From positions 1 to 48,421 of the forward strand of contig JAEWOR010000013.1 in NCBI GenBank assembly GCA_023399595.1: a DNA stretch of 48,421 nt. The letters run 5' to 3'. Below the pieces are notes generated by a model. The model was not told the origin of the DNA. It ran no database searches and saw nothing but the letters and a program-made list of their open reading frames with translations. Shown here piece by piece: positions 1 to 8,285 of this stretch. The translations under genes and the position numbers were made by a program. Positions within the stretch are counted from its first letter, which is position 1. Each line of letters starts with the position of its first letter. Origin of the DNA: Bacteroidota bacterium. Lineage in GTDB: Bacteria > Bacteroidota > Bacteroidia > Flavobacteriales > Weeksellaceae.

Positions 1-65
1 TGCTTAAAGTGTTTTCTACAATCTTCTTCGGTTCCAAAATTCGCCGTAAAACTGAAAATATTCAT
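1..65 (-). CDS. IS1595-like transposase, N-terminal fragment (runs off window)
   Basis: The minus strand from an ATG at 63-65 reads MNIFSFTANFGTEEDCRKHF and continues past the window edge. A start of the form 'F-x-TEE-x-CR-x-HF' is typical of the N-terminal zinc-ribbon part of IS1595/ISXO2-type transposases, which cut and paste DNA. Only 21 codons are visible, so the family call rests on this short match. A TATATTTG promoter lies 20 nt upstream (86-93). The neighbouring pirin gene ends abruptly at 111, so the IS end probably lies between about 66 and 120. Confidence 0.6.
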   Translation of the reverse strand, partial: MNIFSFTANFGTEEDCRKHFK

Positions 66-85
66 CTGTAATAATTTGAATTACA

Positions 86-93
86 CAAATATA
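86..93 (-). promoter_or_regulatory. TAnnTTTG promoter of the IS transposase
   Basis: TATATTTG on the minus strand matches the Bacteroidota -7 element and sits 20 nt before the transposase ATG. Confidence 0.5.
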
Positions 94-110
94 CAAATTA
101 TTAGGCAATC

Positions 111-812
111 TTACGGATATTCATAAACAAAATGATCAGTTTCTACATTTTGGTTGTTTATTTTTACATTTCCTTCAATGATGAGAGCTGCGGTATTAAA
201 GTTTTCGGGGAAATTAAAATCTGCTTTTCCTCCAGATTTTAGCTTAGCATTCATCATGTGTACAGGCGTGAAAGTGGAAGCGGGTCCATTATTTCCGTTG
301 TAATTTCCTGCAATTACTTCAATATAACCGTTTTCTACTAAATCCACTTTTTTCATTTCAGCATTGGTGATGCTTTGGTATTTGGGAGCGCTCATTTTAT
401 CTTTAGCAGGAAGATTTACCCATAGCTGAACCATTTGGAAAATTCCGCCTTCTTTTGCCCATTCTTTTTCATGATATTCTTTATGAAGAACTCCTGAAGC
501 AGCAGTCATCCACTGTACATCTCCTTCACCAATAATTCCGCCACCACCAGAACTGTCGTGGTGTTGAACTTTTCCTTGATAAGCAATAGTAACGGTTTCA
601 AATCCTCTGTGTGGATGCACGCCAACACCTCTTGGAGTTGAGGTTCCATTAAAATGGTATTTAGAATTGTAATCCAACATGATAAAAGGATCCATTCTTT
701 GCATATCTAAATGATAAGCACTTGGAATAAAATTATGAACTCTAAATCCGTCACCTACATAATGAGCAGGTTTTGGTGCAACTATTATTTCTATGTTTTT
801 CTGTGACATCAT
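111..812 (-). pseudogene. Pirin family protein, probably 3'-truncated by an IS
   Basis: The protein is 233 aa and has the pirin N-terminal cupin with its metal-site histidines in HPHRGFETVT and the conserved stretch GDVQWMTAASGVLHKE. Pirins coordinate an Fe-like metal, and some act as quercetinases or transcription cofactors; the role here is unknown. Pirins carrying these motifs are usually about 280-290 aa. This one stops right after HFVYEYP, in the second cupin, so roughly 50 residues that normally end in a GYGPFVMN-type segment are missing. An IS1595-like transposase starts 46 bp past the stop, so truncation by insertion is the best explanation. The alternative is a naturally short, YhhW-like pirin. 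The gene starts with two Met codons and has promoter TATTTTTG at 833-840. Confidence 0.75.
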
Positions 813-832
813 ATTTCTTTTTAATTGTTAAA

Positions 833-840
833 CAAAAATA
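833..840 (-). promoter_or_regulatory. TAnnTTTG promoter of the pirin gene
   Basis: TATTTTTG on the minus strand lies 20 nt before the first ATG of the pirin gene. Confidence 0.55.
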
Positions 841-910
841 CTTTCAATAAAAGTATTAGACATTGATGTAAGTTAAGTTCGTGTCTGGTGATAGGTTTCT
901 TGGAGGTTTA

Positions 911-2317
911 TTAAATCTGACTTTTCATATTATTACCATCTAAAACATGAAGTCTTCTAAAAACCAAACTTGAGAGCATAGTGAGAGAGCCCACTACCAA
1001 AAATGTATATTTGAAAGCTTGATGAATTCCTTGCTGTGCTATAGTTTCATTGTTTTCGAATATTTTTAAAATTATAAGTCCAAAAGCGACTCCAAAACCA
1101 ATCGCCAACTGTTGATTGACAGAAACTAGTGAATTTCCGCTGCTGGTTTGGAAATTTCGAAGATCAGCAATGGAAATGGTATTCATAGAAGTGAATTGTA
1201 TAGAATTGAAAAATCCCAATGCCGCCAAAATAGGAATATACCAATAAATAGATGAGTTTATGGAGGGGATTGCTAAACAGCAAATTAATATACCGATAAT
1301 AATAGTATTGGTCATTAAAACTTTTCTGTAGCCTAATTTATTAAGAAGTCTAATAACATAGGACTTTCCAAACATTGCTGTAACAGCCATTGGAGCAACT
1401 ATCCAACCCGAAACGACTGCCGATTGATGATAGGCTATTTGTATCATTAAAGGTAATAAAAGAGGAACAGAGCTAATTCCTAATCTAGTCGCTAAATTTC
1501 CTAAAACGCCTACTCTAAATGTTCTCACTTGAAATAAACTGAGTGGGAAAATAGGATGGTCGTCTTTTTTAGCATGTTTATAATAAAAATACAGCAGCAA
1601 AAAACCTAATGTAAATGCCAATAAAACAGGTGTTGTGTTGGCGGTGTTTCCAAAAAGTTCTAAAGCAATGGAAAGAAGTAGAGAAGCTCCTGCGAAAATC
1701 AAAAAGCCTTTTACATCAAAATCTAAAACTTTGGAAGTGTAATTGGGCATAAATTTAAATCCGAGAATAATTCCTATAATTCCCATGGGTATATTGATAA
1801 GGAAAATCCAATGCCATGTGAAAAAATCTACCATATAACCTCCAACCAAAGGACCTAAAACAGGACCAATAAGCGCTGGAATAATAGCGTAATTCATGGC
1901 TTTTACCAATTCATTTTTATGAAAAGTTTTTATAAGCGCCAGTTTTCCAACGGGAGTCATTAAGCTTCCTCCAACTCCTTGTACAACCCTTGAAATAACG
2001 AGATGAGTAAGATTTTGAGACAATGAACACAGCAAAGAACCAAGACTAAATAGAATTATAGAAAAAATAAATACTTTCCTTGTTCCAAATTTGTCTGCCA
2101 GAAATCCACTTACGGGCATAAAAACCGCCAATGTTAGAACATAACTAATAATGGCGTTTTGCATATTCAAAGGAGATTCATTAAGATCTTTTGCAATGGC
2201 AGGTAAAGAAGTATTAAGAATAGTGGAATCCAGCATCTGCATAAAAATAGCAGTTGCTAAAATAAAAGGTAAGTATTTTTTTATAGTAGCGTTATTGGCT
2301 TGTAGTTCTTGCGACAT
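911..2317 (-). CDS. MFS drug exporter, DHA2 (EmrB/QacA) family
   Basis: This 468-aa protein is hydrophobic throughout, consistent with about 14 membrane segments. It has the DHA2 N-terminal pattern (QMLDSTILNTSLPAIAKDL), the motif A-like loop GFLADKFGTRKVF and the motif C-like stretch PALIGPVLGPLVGGY. Such proteins are proton-driven inner-membrane exporters of lipophilic drugs or dyes; the substrate cannot be told from sequence. No periplasmic adaptor or TolC gene is adjacent, so it may act alone or with distant partners. The ATG at 2315-2317 is preceded by an AT-rich leader with no clear TAnnTTTG box. Confidence 0.88.
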   Translation of the reverse strand: MSQELQANNATIKKYLPFILATAIFMQMLDSTILNTSLPAIAKDLNESPLNMQNAIISYVLTLAVFMPVSGFLADKFGTRKVFIFSIILFSLGSLLCSLSQNLTHLVISRVVQGVGGSLMTPVGKLALIKTFHKNELVKAMNYAIIPALIGPVLGPLVGGYMVDFFTWHWIFLINIPMGIIGIILGFKFMPNYTSKVLDFDVKGFLIFAGASLLLSIALELFGNTANTTPVLLAFTLGFLLLYFYYKHAKKDDHPIFPLSLFQVRTFRVGVLGNLATRLGISSVPLLLPLMIQIAYHQSAVVSGWIVAPMAVTAMFGKSYVIRLLNKLGYRKVLMTNTIIIGILICCLAIPSINSSIYWYIPILAALGFFNSIQFTSMNTISIADLRNFQTSSGNSLVSVNQQLAIGFGVAFGLIILKIFENNETIAQQGIHQAFKYTFLVVGSLTMLSSLVFRRLHVLDGNNMKSQI

Positions 2318-2366
2318 TCAATAAAATTAAATCTTCATATTTCATTATAATAAATGAATATAAAAA

Positions 2367-2392
2367 AAATCTTGCGAATTTTCGCAAGATTT
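2367..2392 (-). terminator. Rho-independent terminator after the 265-aa secreted protein gene
   Basis: An 11-bp stem (2367-2377 with 2382-2392) and 4-nt loop is followed on the minus strand by a run of Ts. It lies just after the stop at 2403. Confidence 0.7.
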
Positions 2393-2402
2393 AAATTTTA
2401 TC

Positions 2403-3200
2403 TTAAATAACATCTTTCCATTCTTCACCCGCTTTTTTGTAACGCGTAAGTTCGAATTTCTTGAAGTCTTCAGTTCTATACTCAATACTATTTTCGCTTT
2501 GCTCAAAAGGCTTCACGTAATAATATATTTTTTCTTTTCCTTTTACGTTCTTCTTTACTTTCTCAATTTGTGGAACGAAAGTAACAAATTTGTAATCTGG
2601 AATATATCTTCTTAATGCATTGTAGAATTTGTCATCATCTTCATCAGGAATTACATTTACAATTCTGTATCCTTTGTTATCATCCAACCAAACGAAATAT
2701 ATTTTTTCTTTTCTTGTTTTTTTGTTAACAGAAGAGAACGTATATAAAGTTTTAGGCATTAATTCTTGAATTCTTTCAGGATTTACTTCTGTGTAATAAT
2801 TATCTCCAGAAGGATCTACATAGGATTCAAGATTAAATTTAAAATTAGGATTATCAACAACATTTTTTCTAGTTACAAAATAATCCAAAGCTTTTTGCGA
2901 ATCTGCTCTAAGTTCTTTTTGTCTTGCATCTAATTTTTTAGTAGGATTAATCGGATTAATCTCCTTAGCGAATTGATACAATATTTCTGGTTTTACTTTA
3001 GAAAGGTGAGGGTATTTTGCAAGTTCTTCAGCTTTCATTAACCAATAAAACTGCTGATAGTAATCGTCCTTATCACTTTCCTTAACATTTTTAAAACTTG
3101 TAGTAAGTTTTTTAGTGTTTTTTACTTTTGAAAATTTATTTTGTGCAAAAGAAAAACTTACAGCAAGTAAGGCAAAAAGAATAGTAATGTTTTTTCTCAT
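2403..3200 (-). CDS. Secreted protein of unknown function (265 aa)
   Basis: The N-terminus MRKNITILFALLAVSFSFAQ is a clear Sec signal peptide with a typical flavobacterial cleavage context. The mature part is charged and rich in lysine and tyrosine, without cysteine clusters, repeats or a recognisable catalytic motif. It is probably periplasmic or surface exposed. I do not recognise the family. It forms its own transcription unit: TATATTTG promoter at 3226-3233, ATG 25 nt further on, and a strong terminator after the stop. Confidence 0.75.
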   Translation of the reverse strand: MRKNITILFALLAVSFSFAQNKFSKVKNTKKLTTSFKNVKESDKDDYYQQFYWLMKAEELAKYPHLSKVKPEILYQFAKEINPINPTKKLDARQKELRADSQKALDYFVTRKNVVDNPNFKFNLESYVDPSGDNYYTEVNPERIQELMPKTLYTFSSVNKKTRKEKIYFVWLDDNKGYRIVNVIPDEDDDKFYNALRRYIPDYKFVTFVPQIEKVKKNVKGKEKIYYYVKPFEQSENSIEYRTEDFKKFELTRYKKAGEEWKDVI

Positions 3201-3655
3201 TTTTAGAAATTAGAATTTTAGATTTCAAATATAATTATTTATTTGATAAGGGAATGCTAAATCTGTTAAAAAAGATTAACAAAATTTAAGATTTTTTTCA
3301 GAGGTCTTATTCATAATGGGTAAATTTTCAGAAAATTTAATTGTAATTCACTAGTAATTGAATTACAAATTATAAATGAATGTATTTACAGTAATTTAAT
3401 TCGTTGTTTTAAAAGGTATTATTGTATTTTAACTATTATTGTTGGATAATTCATTTTTATTTAATATTATTGTTGTTTATTTTTAATATAGTGAAGGGTA
3501 AATTGGTAATTAATATAACAAAAAGAAAATTAATTTTTCTTGTTCTATGTTAATTTATTTATCAAATTTTTATCTTTACTTTGTGGTTCAAAATAATTTT
3601 TTTTCATCATTTGTGTTTTTACCTTCTTGTTGATTCGTCAGCAAGAAGGTTTTTT
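3201..3655. other. 455-bp AT-rich intergenic region with an orphan plus-strand terminator
   Basis: The region holds the minus-strand promoter TATATTTG at 3226-3233 and, at 3621-3660, a strong plus-strand terminator with no plus-strand gene in front of it. Between them I see no convincing ORF. The stretch 3260-3570 is very AT-rich with short inverted runs but no clear repeat. Confidence 0.5.
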
Positions 3656-3660
3656 TTATT
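3588..3660 (+). ncRNA. Candidate small RNA ending in a strong terminator
   Basis: A near-consensus promoter TTACTTTG (3576-3583, one mismatch) is followed by about 70 nt. These end in a 13-bp stem with a TTCG loop (3621-3650) and eight or more Ts. The hairpin has its T-run only on the plus strand, so it cannot terminate the converging PNGase gene. No known RNA family is recognised. Confidence 0.35.
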
Positions 3661-5317
3661 CGTTTCCCAAAAGAACTCCCGAAACATTCCAAGCGCTAAA
3701 GCTGCTGCCTTCAGGTTTCCCTTGTGGAATTTTTACTTGAATACTATGTTTTCCTGCTTTTAAATTTCCTAGCGGAATGTAAACAGGGTTTGTAATTGTA
3801 CCAGGACACCAATTTGACCTGCTAAGATCCGATGAGGATAATCCATCTCCAAAATTACCAGATGCAGGATTATAAAGCCTGAAAGAGCCACAATCTGTTC
3901 TCCAGGGAATAAAAGCATAGGTTAATTTGCCGTTAAGGAAAATAGAATTTAGTTTGGGAACAAATTCATCACCGTTTTCCCAACCGCCATGTCCAGTCGT
4001 TATATAGCGCAGTTGAGCATTATTAAGGTCTTTTTTTAATGTAAATTCTACCCAAAGTCCTTTATCATGATCAAACATTGTGGCATACTCTTGTCCAGCC
4101 ATTTCCATGATGTTTAAAGTATTGAATAGTGGCATTGCTATATTATTTTTGTTATTGGTTTGCTCACTTTTATGAATGGTGATTTCCAGACTTATTTTAT
4201 GACCTCCTTTGTCGTAATTACCAATAAAAGCACCTATCCAAATTTCTTTATTGTCGAGTTCTGGCTTTAAATCGGTGATGTCTTGTCTGTAAGGATTGAT
4301 ATTTTGCCAATCTTTTCCTTTTAATTGAATGTGATTGAATTTTTGAATTCCAAAAGGAGTGAAAAATCGCATCAATTCTAATGCTGGTTCGTAATTTTCT
4401 GTGGCAACAACACCTTGATAGGTTTTTCCATTGCCGTTGGAGTAGGTAGGAAGGGTTTTAGCATCGTTTTCTAAACCATCCCAAAAAGATTTTTCTTTGT
4501 TTTGAGGAATTACAAATACGCTTCCTGTTCTGTCGTACGCATCACCGTTCGATTGTTCTTTTACATCAATAAAAACTTGATCTCCTTGCTGTATTTTCGG
4601 GAATTTTACTTTTTTAAGCAAAATTGTTCCATTGGCGTATCTTTTTATAATAGCATCCGATTTTGATTCGTTAGAAAAATTTATGGTTTCGTTATCAAAA
4701 ACTTTTAATGTAGTAAATCTACTTTTCCAGAGTTCATCTCTGTAGGATAACAAATCTAAAGTTCTAGAGGCTTGAATTGGAAGTTCCAGACTGGTCTTTT
4801 TTATTTTTTTGATGGAAGTTGCTTGGGTTTTGAAATTTTTATTTCTTTCCACTTCCAATACTAATCCTAAATTTTGCCCTAAACTTGATGGTCCACCCTG
4901 AATTTTTAAATCATTGGTATACCAAATTTCAATGGTGTTGGAGTTTATTTTTGTAACGACTTTCTTACAATTGTAACCTAAAATTTTCTTGGTTTCAGAA
5001 GTGATTTCGAAAGTCTGTTTGCTTATAGATTCTGTATCGGAAGTAGAAATTACCTCTCCATTTTGTAAATAAGCATAAGAAACAATGGTGTTAGAAGGTT
5101 TTTCAACTTTGGTTATTTCATAAGGGAATTCCGCTTTTTTGGAGATAATATTTTGATTAAGGATGTAATTCTCTTTTTTATTTACCCAAACTATTGTTGG
5201 TGGTTGTTCAGAGATAACTTTTCCGTTGGAAGAATTTACATATTGTATTTCATAGGTTTGCGAATACCCAAAACCAAAAATTAAACTTAAAAAGCAGATA
5301 TAAAGATATTTGTGCAT
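3656..5317 (-). CDS. PNGase F-like glycopeptidase with N-terminal GLPGLI-like domain
   Basis: This 553-aa secreted protein (signal peptide MHKYLYICFLSLIFGFGYSQ) has two parts. Residues about 20-185 resemble the GLPGLI family, with the landmarks 'EIWYTNDLKIQGGP' and 'LGQNLGLVLEVE'. Residues about 200-553 resemble PNGase F, which removes N-glycans from glycoproteins: YDRTGSVFV around Asp262, RFFTPFGI, DITDLKPEL, GHGGWENGDEF with Glu451, and SNWCPG. By eye, Asp262 and Glu451 match catalytic Asp60 and Glu206 of the Elizabethkingia enzyme, while the position of its Glu118 is not clearly conserved, so activity is uncertain. I chose the ATG at 5315-5317: the in-frame TTG 18 nt upstream lies inside promoter TATATTTG (5333-5340). 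Confidence 0.78.
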   Translation of the reverse strand: MHKYLYICFLSLIFGFGYSQTYEIQYVNSSNGKVISEQPPTIVWVNKKENYILNQNIISKKAEFPYEITKVEKPSNTIVSYAYLQNGEVISTSDTESISKQTFEITSETKKILGYNCKKVVTKINSNTIEIWYTNDLKIQGGPSSLGQNLGLVLEVERNKNFKTQATSIKKIKKTSLELPIQASRTLDLLSYRDELWKSRFTTLKVFDNETINFSNESKSDAIIKRYANGTILLKKVKFPKIQQGDQVFIDVKEQSNGDAYDRTGSVFVIPQNKEKSFWDGLENDAKTLPTYSNGNGKTYQGVVATENYEPALELMRFFTPFGIQKFNHIQLKGKDWQNINPYRQDITDLKPELDNKEIWIGAFIGNYDKGGHKISLEITIHKSEQTNNKNNIAMPLFNTLNIMEMAGQEYATMFDHDKGLWVEFTLKKDLNNAQLRYITTGHGGWENGDEFVPKLNSIFLNGKLTYAFIPWRTDCGSFRLYNPASGNFGDGLSSSDLSRSNWCPGTITNPVYIPLGNLKAGKHSIQVKIPQGKPEGSSFSAWNVSGVLLGNE

Positions 5318-5332
5318 AACAAGATGTTTGCA

Positions 5333-5340
5333 CAAATATA
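5333..5340 (-). promoter_or_regulatory. TAnnTTTG promoter of the PNGase F-like gene
   Basis: TATATTTG on the minus strand ends 15 nt before the ATG and overlaps the upstream in-frame TTG, which argues against that longer start. Confidence 0.6.
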
Positions 5341-5362
5341 ATACTTAAAATTTTTTTAAAAA

Positions 5363-6568
5363 TTAAGAAACCCTTTCTAGTAAAGCCATATAAAAGCCAT
5401 CAAAACCTTCACTTGGCATTACTTTATCTTCTTTAATAAATTTAAAATTAGGATTATTGGTAAGGAATTCTTCTACTTGTAAATTGTTTTCAGAAGGAAG
5501 AATGGAACAAGTTGCATACACCATTTGTCCTCCTTTTTTTACCATTTTAGAGTAATCTTGAAGAATTTGTTGCTGTTCTTTTTTAATTCTGTCAATAAAA
5601 TCCTGGTCTATTTTCCATTTACTGTCCGGATTTCTTTTTAAAACCCCTAAACCAGAGCACGGAGCATCAATGAGAAGTCTGTCTGCGGTGTTGTGAAGTC
5701 TTTTTATAACTTTATTGTCATCAATTAAACGAGTTTCTACATTATGTGCACCCGCTCTTTTGGCTCTTCTTTTCAATTCCGCTAATTTCCAAGAGAAAAT
5801 ATCCAAAGCTACAATTTGCCCTTTGTTTTTCATTAAAGCAGCAATATGTAAGGTTTTTCCACCTGCGCCTGCACAAGCATCAACCACTCTTTGACCCTCT
5901 TTAACGTCTAAAAAATAACCGATTTTTTGTGAAGAAGCATCTTGAACTTCAAACAAACCTTCTTTGAAAGCCGTGGTAATAAAAACATTTTTCTTTTCTT
6001 CCAGTTGTACAGCATCGGGGTAACCGTTAATAGCGAAGGCTTCCACATTTTCTTCATGAAGATCGGAAACAAGTTCTTTAACCGTAGTTTTTAAAGTGTT
6101 GGTTCTTAAAACAGTAGGAGCTTGTTCGTTTAAAGCAATTATTTCCTTTTCCCATTTGCTTCCCAATTCTTTTTCTAAAGTTTCGGCCAACCATTCAGGA
6201 ATGGAATGTTCAATAGCTTTAGTAGGAACGGTATTTTTCTTAAGTTTAGTAAGAATATCGGCAATTTTTATCCCATCAAACTCTTCGAATTTTTTGTAAT
6301 GGGTTTTACTCCAAAGCAAATACGCCAGAATCATTTTATAGATGTTGTTAGGTTTTACCCCTTCTCCCATATAATATTCAAGGCGTTTTTTCCAACGGAT
6401 AATATTGTAGAAAATTTCAGAAACTACCGCTCTGTCTTGGCTTCCCCATTTTTTATGAGATTTTAAAAGTCTTTCTATTACTTTATCTGCATATTTATTT
6501 TTCTCAAAAAAAGTCTCTTGTAAAGAGTCGTGGATGCCAATAAGTAGGTTTCTGTGGATAAGTTCCAT
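5363..6568 (-). CDS. RsmB/NOL1-NOP2-type rRNA (cytosine-C5) methyltransferase
   Basis: This 401-aa cytoplasmic enzyme uses S-adenosylmethionine to methylate a cytosine in rRNA. The SAM-binding motif DACAGAGGKT is at residues 230-239, motif IV APCSG with Cys304 and motif VI TCS with Cys354. These two cysteines form the pair used by the family for attack and release. The N-terminal ~130 residues are helical, like the NusB-like RNA-binding part of RsmB. The exact target base is inferred from family resemblance only. Promoter TACTTTTG at 6598-6605 lies about 30 nt before the ATG. The gene ends 45 bp before the start of the PNGase-like gene. Confidence 0.88.
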   Translation of the reverse strand: MELIHRNLLIGIHDSLQETFFEKNKYADKVIERLLKSHKKWGSQDRAVVSEIFYNIIRWKKRLEYYMGEGVKPNNIYKMILAYLLWSKTHYKKFEEFDGIKIADILTKLKKNTVPTKAIEHSIPEWLAETLEKELGSKWEKEIIALNEQAPTVLRTNTLKTTVKELVSDLHEENVEAFAINGYPDAVQLEEKKNVFITTAFKEGLFEVQDASSQKIGYFLDVKEGQRVVDACAGAGGKTLHIAALMKNKGQIVALDIFSWKLAELKRRAKRAGAHNVETRLIDDNKVIKRLHNTADRLLIDAPCSGLGVLKRNPDSKWKIDQDFIDRIKKEQQQILQDYSKMVKKGGQMVYATCSILPSENNLQVEEFLTNNPNFKFIKEDKVMPSEGFDGFYMALLERVS

Positions 6569-6597
6569 TGTGGATATTTTAATTGCTGTTCAGTTTG

Positions 6598-6605
6598 CAA
6601 AAGTA
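6598..6605 (-). promoter_or_regulatory. TAnnTTTG promoter of the rRNA methyltransferase gene
   Basis: TACTTTTG on the minus strand, 29 nt before the ATG. Confidence 0.5.
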
Positions 6606-6684
6606 AGGTTATTTAAAATGCAAAAAAAGACTATTCTGCAATCATGAATCATATCATTTCATTTATGATGTTCTTTTAAAAAAG

Positions 6685-6692
6685 TATCTTTG
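6685..6692 (+). promoter_or_regulatory. TAnnTTTG promoter of the PhnA-like gene
   Basis: TATCTTTG, 16 nt before the ATG at 6709. Confidence 0.55.
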
Positions 6693-6708
6693 TTAAAAAT
6701 TTAAAACT

Positions 6709-7041
6709 ATGAGTGAGGTTGTATTGTGCCCAAAATGTTCATCAGAATTTACTTATCAGAACGATAATTTAATGGTTTGCTCCCAATGTTTTTATGAATG
6801 GGATCCTACTGAAGTTGACGATTCAAGTAAAATTTTAGATAGCAATGGAAATGAATTAAAAGATGGAGATTCTGTAGTGGTGGTAAAAGATTTGCCCGTA
6901 AAAGGCGCTCCAAAACCTGTAAAAGCTGGAACTAAAGTAAAAAATATACGATTAAGACCAGATAGCGATCATAATATTGATTGTAAAATTGATGGATTTG
7001 GTTCTATGGCTTTAAAATCTGAATTTGTGAAAAAGGCATAA
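6709..7041 (+). CDS. PhnA/YjdM-family zinc-ribbon protein
   Basis: This 110-aa protein has an N-terminal zinc ribbon (CPKCSSEF...CSQCFYEW, two CxxC pairs) and the C-terminal PhnA domain (DGDSVVVVKDLPVKG, then KAGTKVKNIRL and CKIDGFG). The family was first named for alkylphosphonate use, but the E. coli gene is not needed for it and its role is unclear. No phosphonate genes are nearby, so the common product name should not be read as a function. It stands alone with its own promoter. Confidence 0.9.
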   Translation: MSEVVLCPKCSSEFTYQNDNLMVCSQCFYEWDPTEVDDSSKILDSNGNELKDGDSVVVVKDLPVKGAPKPVKAGTKVKNIRLRPDSDHNIDCKIDGFGSMALKSEFVKKA

Positions 7042-7272
7042 AAAAAAGGAAAAATTTGGACAGGGTAGTCTTTCTATGGTGTGTTGCTGGGTAAGCTAAT
7101 GAGCACCAATAAAGGCAGAAAGAGAATTAACCAAAAGTTTCCTGTTTTATTAATAGCTTGTATTAATAGATTCGGTGTAAAGCAAAATTATGATATTTAT
7201 TTGAATACAGCAATTTGTTTTATGAAAAACTTATCCAAAAATTAATATTAACGAATTATTTTTAGTGAATAC
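7042..7272. other. Intergenic region with an unassigned short open frame
   Basis: This 231-bp gap between convergent genes has a plus-strand frame open from 7069, with an ATG at 7099 and a stop near 7245 (about 48 codons). It has no promoter and no recognisable homology. It could be the remnant of a lost gene. Confidence 0.25.
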
Positions 7273-8211
7273 TTATTTTTGGAATGTAATTTTTATTTCA
7301 CCCTGTAATTTTTGAGGGGAATAAAGAATTAAAATTTTATTTCTAGAAATAATTTTTGTCCAAAAATAACTTCCTGCAAACAAGCTCTCTAGAACTGTTG
7401 CTGCAAATCCTTCTTCTGAAGATTGGATTTCTGTCGGGAACCAAAAGTTTTTATCCAGTTCAAATTTTTCTTTTTCTAAATCTGATAAAGTGTTTACTTC
7501 ACCAAATAATTCCGCACAATATTGGTTGGTTGGGTTTTTATAAGCGTTTTCCAAACTATCTTCTTGAATGATTTTCCCCTGTTTTAGGATGATAATTCTG
7601 TCCAGCCAAGGCATTATATCTTGAATTTCGTGTGTGGAAATAAGAAGCGATATTTTTTCTTTTTTTACATATTCCAAAAGTTTTTCCCTCAATTGAATTT
7701 TTCTTGAAAAATCTAACTGACTGAAAGGTTCGTCCAGTAAAAGTAATTTTGGAGTTACCGATAAGGCCCTTGCAATTGCGGTTCTTTGCTGTTGTCCGCC
7801 ACTGAGTTTTTTAGGAAGATTATTGGCGAATTCTTGCATTCCCACAACTTCTAGCAGCTCGTTCACTTTCTCTTTTTTGGCTTGAAGCTGAATGTTGGAA
7901 ATAAATTTCCCTACATTATCTGCAACGGTTCCGTAAGGCATTAAATCGAAATCTTGAGCTACAAATTTCATTTCTGGTTCACCAGGAACAAGATTTCCTT
8001 TTGGACCTAATAATTTTCTTCCATTAAAATGAATTTCGCCATTTTCCCAAATCAAATTTCCATAAATAAGGTTGAGTAGAGTAGATTTACCACAGCCACT
8101 TTCACCGGCAATGGCAATAATTTCGCCTTCTGGAATTTGCAAATTAAAATCCTGAAAAATAGGTTTGTCAGGATTATAAGAAAAAGTTAATTGATTTATT
8201 TCTAACAGCAT
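7273..8211 (-). CDS. ABC transporter ATP-binding protein (orphan)
   Basis: This 312-aa ATPase has all the ABC motifs: Walker A GESGCGKST (36-44), Q-loop, signature LSGGQQQR, Walker B LLLLDEPFSQLD and the switch histidine in STHE. After about residue 215 it has an extra ~95-residue C-terminal domain, as in import ATPases of the PotA/CysA/FbpC type. No permease or binding-protein gene is adjacent, so the substrate is unknown. The start is fixed by promoter TATTTTTG (8216-8223), which ends only 4 nt before the ATG, so the mRNA is probably leaderless. Confidence 0.85.
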   Translation of the reverse strand: MLLEINQLTFSYNPDKPIFQDFNLQIPEGEIIAIAGESGCGKSTLLNLIYGNLIWENGEIHFNGRKLLGPKGNLVPGEPEMKFVAQDFDLMPYGTVADNVGKFISNIQLQAKKEKVNELLEVVGMQEFANNLPKKLSGGQQQRTAIARALSVTPKLLLLDEPFSQLDFSRKIQLREKLLEYVKKEKISLLISTHEIQDIMPWLDRIIILKQGKIIQEDSLENAYKNPTNQYCAELFGEVNTLSDLEKEKFELDKNFWFPTEIQSSEEGFAATVLESLFAGSYFWTKIISRNKILILYSPQKLQGEIKITFQK

Positions 8212-8215
8212 ATCG

Positions 8216-8223
8216 CAAAAATA
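8216..8223 (-). promoter_or_regulatory. Promoter placing the transcription start at or next to the ATG of the ABC ATPase
   Basis: TATTTTTG-CGAT-ATG: the -7 element is separated from the ATG by 4 nt, as in gldD, queG and dnaX. Confidence 0.6.
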
Positions 8224-8285
8224 GTATTTTTAACAGAATTATTTTTTTTTTAGTAATTTGGTCATCAATTTTAAACATAAAAAAT

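Noticed and set aside
3581..3763. A 60-codon plus-strand frame over the end of the PNGase-like gene.
   Set aside because: It runs through the terminator hairpin at 3621-3650 and into the PNGase coding region; no homology.
5318..5335. Upstream TTG start for the PNGase-like gene.
   Set aside because: It lies within the TATATTTG promoter and would place charged residues before the signal peptide.
7069..7245. A short open frame after the PhnA-like gene.
   Set aside because: No promoter, no recognised homology and no conserved motif; kept only as a note in the intergenic entry.
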